Part shown: one piece after another, positions 33,318-38,662 of the stretch
Position numbering within the stretch: the first letter of the stretch is position 1
Layout of the letters: every line of letters starts with the position of its first letter
NCBI GenBank assembly: GCA_947631435.1
Contig: CANRLM010000018.1
Span: 1-38,662, forward strand
Reading direction: 5' to 3'
DNA: 38,662 nucleotides
DNA from: an uncultured Akkermansia sp.
GTDB lineage: Bacteria > Verrucomicrobiota > Verrucomicrobiia > Verrucomicrobiales > Akkermansiaceae
Program-made: the position numbers and the translations under genes
The notes under the pieces: model-generated
The model's input: the letters and a program-made list of their open reading frames with translations, nothing else
Told to the model about the DNA's origin: nothing
The model's database searches: none

Positions 33318-33346
33318 TTGTGCATCCCGTGTCTATTGGCTATAAC
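33318..33346 (+). promoter_or_regulatory. Flavoprotein gene promoter, leaderless geometry
   Basis: TTGTGC (33318-33323), 17 nt, TATAAC (33341-33346, 5 of 6 matches), then 6 nt to the ATG at 33353. The predicted start site is the A of the start codon. Confidence 0.6.
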
Positions 33347-33352
33347 AACGAC

Positions 33353-34069
33353 ATGATTACAGATCGGAGAACTTTTATGGCCCGCGCAGGGCTTGTCGGC
33401 GGCGCACTTGCGGCAACAGCGGTTTTGGGAGATGAAGTCGCTGAGGGGTCTGCAAAACTTCGCGCCTTGCTCGTCAACGGTAGCCCGCACCGTGAGGGTT
33501 GCACCTACACGGCCCTTTCCCTTGTGGCAGAGGAACTCAAAAAAAACAATGTAGAAGTCGAGATTCTGCATCTCGGCGCTGGCCCGGTGCAAGACTGCAT
33601 CGCTTGTGGTAATTGCCGCAAGCACCCCGGCATCTGCATCTGGAAAGATGACCCGGTGAATGAACTTATTGACAAGGCAAAAAATTCGCACGGCTTTGTT
33701 TTCGGTTCCCCCGTTTACTACGGACACCCATCCGGTCGTCTCCTCAGCGCGTTGGATCGTGCTTTCTACGCCGGCAGTTTCGCCTTTACCGGCAAACCCG
33801 GTGCCGCCGTTGCTTCCAGCCGCCGTGCCGGCTCTCTCGCCACAATTGATGCCATCCAAAAACACCTTACAATCAACCAAATGCCTGTTATCTCTTCCTT
33901 CTACTGGAATGAGGTGCACGGCAATACTCCCGAGCAAGTGATGCAGGATGCGGAAGGCATTGCTGTCATGCGCCAGTTGGGTCGTAACCTCGCACGAGCC
34001 ATCAAGGCATACGCCGCTTTCCCCTCCGGTGAAGAAATCCCACGCTCGTACACCAACTTTATCCGTTAA
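33353..34069 (+). CDS. Tat-signal flavodoxin-fold protein (iron-sulfur flavoprotein / FMN reductase-like)
   Basis: 238 residues. A twin-arginine signal (DRRTFMARAGLVGGALAA) predicts export of a folded, cofactor-loaded protein. The flavodoxin-like domain begins KLRALLVNGSPHREGCT, with the FMN phosphate loop, and has FGSPVYYGHPSG for the flavin ring. Cysteines Cys82, Cys85, Cys88 and Cys95 form CX2CX2CX6C, close to the compact motif that binds a 4Fe-4S cluster in iron-sulfur flavoproteins. Electron transfer outside the inner membrane is the likely role, substrate unknown. A longer frame starts at 33305, but the ATG at 33353 gives the proper Tat signal and fits the promoter. It is monocistronic. 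Confidence 0.88.
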   Translation: MITDRRTFMARAGLVGGALAATAVLGDEVAEGSAKLRALLVNGSPHREGCTYTALSLVAEELKKNNVEVEILHLGAGPVQDCIACGNCRKHPGICIWKDDPVNELIDKAKNSHGFVFGSPVYYGHPSGRLLSALDRAFYAGSFAFTGKPGAAVASSRRAGSLATIDAIQKHLTINQMPVISSFYWNEVHGNTPEQVMQDAEGIAVMRQLGRNLARAIKAYAAFPSGEEIPRSYTNFIR

Positions 34070-34131
34070 TCAAGATTGCATCGTGCTTTGTGGACTTTGA
34101 AAGAATTTACGGGTTGCGTTCAGAAAAGGAG

Positions 34132-34159
34132 TTGACAACCCCGCCCGGCGTGCTATACT
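34132..34159 (+). promoter_or_regulatory. Strong promoter for tRNA-Arg (and perhaps ssrA)
   Basis: Perfect TTGACA (34132-34137), 16 nt, TATACT (34154-34159, 5 of 6 matches) with an extended TGC before it. A GC-rich discriminator follows, typical of stable-RNA promoters under growth control. Confidence 0.85.
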
Positions 34160-34203
34160 CGCACCCGCTTTTTCCGAAAAGCTCAGTTTACTAAGCTGTT
34201 CGT

Positions 34204-34277
<74 letters not shown>

Positions 34278-34280
34278 TTC

Positions 34281-34325
34281 TCCGTCGCCGTTGTGGTTTC
34301 TTATTGCATTGCGACGGATGTTTTT
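34281..34325 (+). terminator. Possible terminator or processing stem between tRNA-Arg and ssrA
   Basis: TCCGTCGC (34281-34288) pairs perfectly with GCGACGGA (34311-34318), closing a 22-nt loop, and TGTTTTT follows. The loop is long for a terminator. If it only attenuates, the tRNA promoter may also feed ssrA, as no separate ssrA promoter is evident in the 51-nt gap. Confidence 0.5.
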
Positions 34326-34328
34326 CAT

Positions 34329-34684
34329 GGGGGCGCCCCGGTTTCGACCGAACATTCGAGGTGCCGGCTGCATGTGGGGGTTGATCGGCTGGCCCCCTTA
34401 CCAAGCCGCTCAAACATTAAGTGCCTATTCCGATAACGAATACGCCATGGCTGCGTGATTACGCACCGGATCTTGCGTCTGATGCCCACTAGGACGCCGG
34501 ATCTCCAATCCAGCGGGCAGTCTCTTGCGGGGGGTACCGCCGCCTGAGACTCATCCACAGGTCCCTCGCTTTCTCGGAAGCCGGCGCAGAGCTTCCGTTT
34601 CAGCTAAAGCAGCTTCTGCGCCTGAACATGGAGATGCTTGCATCAAAAGTGTCCGGGACAGGGGTTCGACTCCCCTCGCCTCCA
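34329..34684 (+). ncRNA. ssrA: Transfer-messenger RNA (tmRNA)
   Basis: Rescues ribosomes stalled on broken mRNAs by adding a degradation tag. The 5' end GGGGGCG pairs with CGCCTCC at the 3' end (one G-U), the T arm is AGGGGTTCGACTCCCCT, and the discriminator is A with no encoded CCA. The tag frame starts at GCC (34423) after TTAAGT and stops at TGA (34456-34458), giving AYSDNEYAMAA, which ends in the usual AA. Its 356 nt are typical of the one-piece form. Known for the family: ssrA 3' ends are common integration sites, and here a restriction-modification locus lies directly downstream. Confidence 0.95.
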
Positions 34685-34689
34685 TAGAG

Positions 34690-34716
34690 CTAGATACGTT
34701 TGAAGAACGTATCTAG
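34690..34716 (+). terminator. Strong hairpin directly after ssrA
   Basis: CTAGATACGTT (34690-34700) and its perfect complement (34706-34716) close a TGAAG loop, 5 nt after the tmRNA 3' end. No T-run follows immediately, so it may serve as 3'-end protection or processing signal, with weaker stops in the repeat that follows. Confidence 0.55.
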
Positions 34717-34717
34717 C

Positions 34718-34751
34718 GGGTCAACCCAAATTTTGGGTCAACCCAAATTTT
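34718..34751. repeat. Tandem 17-bp direct repeat after ssrA
   Basis: GGGTCAACCCAAATTTT occurs twice, head to tail and without mismatch (34718-34734 and 34735-34751). Each unit contains CCCAAA followed by TTTT, so the junction also forms a CCCAAA/TTTGGG hairpin (34725-34737). It lies between the ssrA hairpin and the MmeI-like genes. The following 34752-34838 holds nothing recognised. Confidence 0.85.
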
Positions 34752-34838
34752 TGTGGAAAGAGGGATTTTTGTTAAACAGGCGGGAGCATTCGAGCAGGAC
34801 GCGTAAACGATAGTTCCGGAAGTTTCGGAAACCGTAGG

Positions 34839-35713
34839 CGCTCCGTGATTTTTCTTTTTATGTCTCTTCGTCTGTGTTACACTCTCTTTAACGTATGGAA
34901 ACGACGACCAGCCCGGCGACGGAGACGGCAAAGAGGAAAGCCGCCGCAAAGGCGTTTGCAGACAAGTGGACGGCGGCGCCGGGCGATGAGAAGCAGGAGA
35001 CGCAGAGCTTCTGGATTGAACTCTTGCAAGAGGTGCTTGGCGTGCGCAGTGACAGCCGAACGATCAGCTTTGAAATGCGCGTGAAGGTGGGAAACTCTAC
35101 CCGCTTCATTGATGCTTACCTGCCGGATACCCGGGTGCTTATTGAGCAGAAGAGCAGCAGCATTGACATGGACGCGCCGCAAATGCAGTCCGGCGGCGAC
35201 ATGCTGACGCCCTACGAACAAGCCAAACGTTACTCGGACAATCTGCCCGTAGATAAACATGCCCGCTGGATTGTGACGTGCAACTTCCGCGAGATTCGTA
35301 TTCACGATATGAACGCCGCGAAGCCTGCCGTACCGGTGAGCAGTATCGCTCTTGCTGAACTCCCCGAACAGTGGCACCGTTTGCAGTTTCTCGTGGATGC
35401 CCGCAATTCCCGCGTTGAAAAGGAGAAGGAAATGTCCATGCAGGCGGGCGTTCTCATTTCGCGGATTTACAACGCGCTTCTTGAAAATGCGGAGAGCGGG
35501 AAGGACGCCGCCACGCTGCAAAGCATGAATAAGTTTTGCGTGCGGCTCGTGTTCTGTCTTTATGCGGAGGATGCCGGACTCTTCCGAAAGAATCAGTTTT
35601 GGGAGTATCTGGCAGACGCCGAAGACAATCCGCGTTACATGCGTTCCCGTATCTTGCAGCTTTTCCGCGCGCTCAATATGGACCCCGAAAAGCGTGACCG
35701 CTACGACAAGGAA
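34839..35713 (+). repeat. Long direct repeat, copy 1 (promoter plus MmeI-like 5' half)
   Basis: Matches 37788-38662 at a constant offset of 2949 nt. By hand comparison 8 of 875 positions differ, about 99% identity, with no gaps. Identity begins 56 nt before the start codon, so the upstream region is duplicated too. The repeat continues to at least the window end, so its true length is unknown. Confidence 0.97.
34855..34883 (+). promoter_or_regulatory. Weak candidate promoter of MmeI-like gene 1
   Basis: TACACT (34878-34883, 4 of 6 matches) with TTTTTA 17 nt upstream. Transcription would begin about 4-5 nt before the ATG at 34895. The same sequence precedes copy 2. Confidence 0.35.
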
Positions 35714-37708
35714 CTTCTGGCTTTCCCGTATGTGGACGGCGGGCTTTTCGATGACGGCGGGCAGGAGATTCCGGACATTCCCATGCTGGATGAGAACCTG
35801 TGCGAGCTGATTAAGGATGCGGCGCATTTTGACTGGCGCGAAATCTCCCCGACTATCTTCGGCGGGCTGTTTGAAAGCACGCTGAACCCGGCGACCCGGA
35901 GAATCGGCGGCATGCACTATACCAGCGTGGAGAATATCCACAAGGTGATTGATCCGCTTTTTCTGGACGCCCTTAAGGAGGAACTGCGCTCCATTGCAGA
36001 AGCCAAGCGCGGCAGCGAGAAAGCGCGCGCCAAGAAGTTGGAAGAATACCGCGATAAACTCGCTTCCCTGATCTTCCTCGACCCGGCATGCGGCTCCGGC
36101 AACTTCCTCACGGAAACATTCATCTCTCTTCGACGTCTGGAAAATGACGCCCTGCGTTACCTTTCCAACGGGCAAGGCAGTTTCGGCGGTGAGCTTTCCC
36201 GTGTGAAGGTTACCATGCAGCAATTCTACGGGATTGAGATTAACGACTTCGCCGTGTCGGTTGCCAAGGCGGCTCTCTGGATAGCGGACGCGCAAATGTG
36301 GCAGGAAACGCAGGAGTTCTCCACGCAAGAGCTTCCCGACTTCCTGCCCCTGAGAGGGTACGACAACATCCGTGAGAATGATGCTCTTTTCCTGGACTGG
36401 ACGGAGAACACACCCGCCAGGCACGTGGACTATATCATCAGCAATCCGCCATTTGTGGGTTCGTACTTACAGCACCAACAACAAAAGGAGGGATTATTGC
36501 ATGTTTGCAAAGGCATTCACGGCGCGGGAGACCTGGATTATGTTGCAGCGTGGTTTGTGAAAGCAGCGGAAATCATGCAGCAAGACCCGGCTACCCGTAC
36601 AACCTTTGTGGCAACAAACTCCATCACGCAAGGGCAATCTGTTGCTTTCCTTTGGCGGCATATCCTTCAAGAGCGCGGCATGAAAATCAACTTTGCCTAC
36701 CGCACATTCAAGTGGGCAAACGAGACGAAGGACACGGCGGCGGTTCATTGCGTCATTGTCGGGTTCAGCGGACAGAAAACACCCTGCCGCCTGTTCGATG
36801 AACAAGGAGGAGAACACAGTGTTTCCCGGCTCAATGGCTACTTAATAGAAGCTGATGACGTGTTTATCGACAATCGACAAACTCCCCTTTGTAATGTTCC
36901 CGTCATCATAAAAGGCAATCAACCAACAGATGACGGTAATCTACTCTTCACGGAAGAAGAATACCGGCAATTCATATCGGCTACACCCGAAGCAGCTCCA
37001 TTGTTCAGAAAAATACTAGGTGCGAAAGAATTTTTGCATAATATAAGCCGATATTGCCTTTGGATAACTCCGGACAAATTGTCTTTAGCTCATAGACTAG
37101 CCCCTGTTAAAGAAAGAATTGCAGCAGTGCGAGAGTTCCGGCTCAAGAGTCCAAAGGCAGCAACGAGAAAATGCGCAGAATCTCCTTGGAGATTCCAAGA
37201 GATTAGACAACCGGAATCTGACTATATCCTAATTCCGCGCCATTCATCCGAAAATCGCCGGTATGTCCCCTTCGGTTTTTTGGGACACGAGACCATTGTT
37301 TCCGATGCAGTAACAATCATTCCTAACGCCACCCTCTACCACTTCGGAGTTCTGACGTCCGCTATGCACATGGTTTGGATGCGAACGGTAGCAGGGAGAC
37401 TCAAGAGCGACTATCGCTACTCAAATAAAGTCGTTTATAATAATTTTCCGTGGGCGAGTCCCGGTGACAAACAGCGAGAGAAGATAGAGGCGTGCGCGCA
37501 GGCTGTACTGGATGCCCGCGCTTTATATTCCGGGAGCTCGTTGGCAGAACTGTACGACCCGTTAATGATGCCGCCCGAGCTGAGGAAAGCGCACAGTAAA
37601 CTTGACGCCGCTGTTGATGCCGCATACGGGAGGAAGTTCGCCGATGATTCTGACCGCGTGACTCACCTGTTCGCGCTGTACCAAAAACTCACGAAGAAGG
37701 GAAAATAA
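34895..37708 (+). CDS. MmeI-like Type IIL restriction-methyltransferase, copy 1
   Basis: Single-chain restriction and modification enzyme that methylates adenine and cuts at a distance, by family knowledge of MmeI. 937 residues. The N-terminal nuclease has Asp73, Glu84 and Lys86 (FIDAYLPDTRVLIEQK, a D-EXK site). A helical spacer reaches about residue 380. The methyltransferase has DPACGSGNFLTE (from Asp396) and SNPPF (Asn517-Phe520). The specificity region is about 645-850 and a C-terminal helical part ends the protein. The DNA for about residues 650-850 is visibly poorer in GC than its flanks, suggesting exchange of the specificity region. All catalytic residues are intact. A near-identical second gene follows. 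A partner methyltransferase is not needed in this family. Confidence 0.93.
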   Translation: METTTSPATETAKRKAAAKAFADKWTAAPGDEKQETQSFWIELLQEVLGVRSDSRTISFEMRVKVGNSTRFIDAYLPDTRVLIEQKSSSIDMDAPQMQSGGDMLTPYEQAKRYSDNLPVDKHARWIVTCNFREIRIHDMNAAKPAVPVSSIALAELPEQWHRLQFLVDARNSRVEKEKEMSMQAGVLISRIYNALLENAESGKDAATLQSMNKFCVRLVFCLYAEDAGLFRKNQFWEYLADAEDNPRYMRSRILQLFRALNMDPEKRDRYDKELLAFPYVDGGLFDDGGQEIPDIPMLDENLCELIKDAAHFDWREISPTIFGGLFESTLNPATRRIGGMHYTSVENIHKVIDPLFLDALKEELRSIAEAKRGSEKARAKKLEEYRDKLASLIFLDPACGSGNFLTETFISLRRLENDALRYLSNGQGSFGGELSRVKVTMQQFYGIEINDFAVSVAKAALWIADAQMWQETQEFSTQELPDFLPLRGYDNIRENDALFLDWTENTPARHVDYIISNPPFVGSYLQHQQQKEGLLHVCKGIHGAGDLDYVAAWFVKAAEIMQQDPATRTTFVATNSITQGQSVAFLWRHILQERGMKINFAYRTFKWANETKDTAAVHCVIVGFSGQKTPCRLFDEQGGEHSVSRLNGYLIEADDVFIDNRQTPLCNVPVIIKGNQPTDDGNLLFTEEEYRQFISATPEAAPLFRKILGAKEFLHNISRYCLWITPDKLSLAHRLAPVKERIAAVREFRLKSPKAATRKCAESPWRFQEIRQPESDYILIPRHSSENRRYVPFGFLGHETIVSDAVTIIPNATLYHFGVLTSAMHMVWMRTVAGRLKSDYRYSNKVVYNNFPWASPGDKQREKIEACAQAVLDARALYSGSSLAELYDPLMMPPELRKAHSKLDAAVDAAYGRKFADDSDRVTHLFALYQKLTKKGK

Positions 37709-37787
37709 AGGAAGAGCGGGGAGAGGGGGGTAAAAGAGTGACGGAAGGAATGAGCTGTATGCCGGGCGGTTTTTTCTGTTCGCCTGC

Positions 37788-38662
37788 CGCTCCGTGATTT
37801 TTCTTTTTATGTCTCTTCGTCTGTGTTACACTCTCTTTAACGTATGGAAACGACGACCAGCCCGGCGACGGAGACGGCAAAGAGGAAAGCCGCCGCAAAG
37901 GCGTTTGCAGACAAGTGGACGGCGGCGCCGGGCGATGAGAAGCAGGAGACGCAGAGCTTCTGGATTGAACTCTTGCAAGAGGTGCTTGGCGTGCGCAGTG
38001 ACAGCCGAACGATCAGCTTTGAAATGCGCGTGAAGGTAGGCAGCTCTACCCGCTTCATTGATGCTTACCTGCCGGATACCCGGGTGCTTATTGAGCAGAA
38101 GAGCAGCAGCATTGACATGGACGCGCCGCAAATGCAGTCCGGCGGCGACATGCTGACGCCCTACGAGCAAGCCAAACGTTACTCGGACAATCTGCCCGTA
38201 GATAAACATGCCCGCTGGATTGTGACGTGCAACTTCCGCGAGATTCGTATTCACGATATGAACGCCGCGAAGCCTGCCGTACCGGTGAGCAGTATCGCTC
38301 TTGCTGAACTCCCCGAACAGTGGCACCGTTTGCAGTTTCTCGTGGATGCCCGCAATTCCCGCGTTGAAAAGGAGAAGGAAATGTCCATGCAGGCGGGCGT
38401 TCTCATTTCGCGGATTTACAACGCGCTTCTTGAAAATGCGGAGAGCGGGAAGGACGCCGCCACGCTGCAAAGCATGAATAAGTTTTGCGTGCGGCTCGTG
38501 TTCTGTCTTTATGCGGAGGATGCCGGACTCTTCCGAAAGAATCAGTTTTGGGAGTATCTGGCAGACGCCGAAGACAATCCGCGTTACATGCGCGCTCGTA
38601 TCTTGCAGCTTTTCCGCGCGCTCAATATGGACCCCGAAAAGCGCGACCGCTACGACAAGGAA
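37788..38662 (+). repeat. Long direct repeat, copy 2
   Basis: Second copy of 34839-35713, truncated by the window end. Between the copies, 37709-37787 holds only a G-rich run and a T-run (about 37770-37777) without a convincing hairpin. Confidence 0.97.
37844..38662 (+). CDS. MmeI-like Type IIL restriction-methyltransferase, copy 2 (cut by window end)
   Basis: First 273 codons of a second MmeI-like gene, open to the window edge. The D-EXK nuclease residues are the same as in copy 1. Only two amino acids differ: Asn67 is Ser and Ser251 is Ala. The remaining base changes are silent, so this copy has been under protein-level constraint since it arose, or was copied recently. The specificity region lies outside the window, and whether it differs from copy 1 is the key open point. 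The start and upstream 56 nt match copy 1. Confidence 0.9.
   Translation, partial: METTTSPATETAKRKAAAKAFADKWTAAPGDEKQETQSFWIELLQEVLGVRSDSRTISFEMRVKVGSSTRFIDAYLPDTRVLIEQKSSSIDMDAPQMQSGGDMLTPYEQAKRYSDNLPVDKHARWIVTCNFREIRIHDMNAAKPAVPVSSIALAELPEQWHRLQFLVDARNSRVEKEKEMSMQAGVLISRIYNALLENAESGKDAATLQSMNKFCVRLVFCLYAEDAGLFRKNQFWEYLADAEDNPRYMRARILQLFRALNMDPEKRDRYDKE

Noticed and set aside
33205..33346. Small Cys-rich open frame (46 codons) before the flavoprotein gene
   Set aside because: It runs through the hairpin, the T-run and the promoter of the next gene. Its composition follows the local pyrimidine bias, so chance is the simpler reading.
34718..34751. Tandem repeat as a possible CRISPR remnant
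   Set aside because: Units are 17 bp, directly abutting and without spacers. No cas gene is present.
34877..36424. Minus-strand open frame of 515 codons opposite the MmeI-like gene
   Set aside because: It is the antisense shadow of a GC-rich gene whose plus-strand product has complete nuclease and methyltransferase motifs. The minus product has no recognisable domain, and its partner in copy 2 is equally a shadow.
34839..38662. Tandem MmeI-like copies as an assembly duplication
   Set aside because: The copies differ at 8 positions in 875, have different flanking sequences on their upstream side and a distinct 79-nt linker, which fits real duplication better; long reads would settle it.

Overview
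The window looks like chromosome from a member of the Verrucomicrobiota or a close PVC relative, GC-rich (roughly 55%). This is inferred from gene content, not from a marker phylogeny. The content includes an mraZ-to-murG division and cell-wall cluster with a meso-DAP type MurE, a PF07399-like Na+/H+ antiporter, a stand-alone Thi4 and a permuted gene order around alr.

Layout. 98-2588 (minus): riboflavin synthase behind a putative Na+/H+ antiporter. 2896-4967 (plus): HPr and PTS Enzyme I with no EII genes. 4949-5940 (minus): a YdeI/OmdA-like protein and monocistronic rpsF, separated by a perfect terminator. 6491-20897 (plus): a near-continuous cluster, mraZ, rsmH (with an extra N-terminal domain), ftsL, ftsI, murE, murF, mraY, murD, a LysM protein, ftsW, murG and a beta-CASP ribonuclease. 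It covers lipid II synthesis from UDP-MurNAc-dipeptide through MurG, plus the septal SEDS/PBP pair. murC, murB, ddl, ftsQ, ftsA and ftsZ are not here. 21139-23352 (plus): an Aas-like acyltransferase/AMP-binding fusion with degraded catalytic motifs. 23369-28142: thi4 (minus) diverging from cysS-queF-queC-miaB (plus), a set concerned with tRNA charging and anticodon-loop modification. 28351-31717 (plus): a Deg/HtrA protease followed by a paralogue that has lost its catalytic triad. 31875-32987 (minus): alanine racemase. 33353-34069 (plus): a Tat-signal iron-sulfur flavoprotein-like protein. 34204-34684: tRNA-Arg(ACG) and tmRNA. 34895 to the window end: two tandem MmeI-like (Type IIL) restriction-methyltransferase genes, the second cut by the window edge, with an 875-bp direct repeat that is about 99% identical.

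Two features run through the window. First, almost no gene has a Shine-Dalgarno sequence; many starts sit in pyrimidine-rich context, often TC-ATG, or in ATGA stop/start overlaps. Second, several first genes of transcription units have a good -35/-10 pair whose -10 lies only 6-10 nt before the start codon, which predicts leaderless or nearly leaderless mRNAs (thi4, alr, the flavoprotein, cysS, the Aas-like gene, possibly the Deg protease and the MmeI-like genes). The most striking accessory element is the tandem MmeI-like pair downstream of ssrA, whose copy 1 carries a low-GC specificity region between GC-rich flanks.
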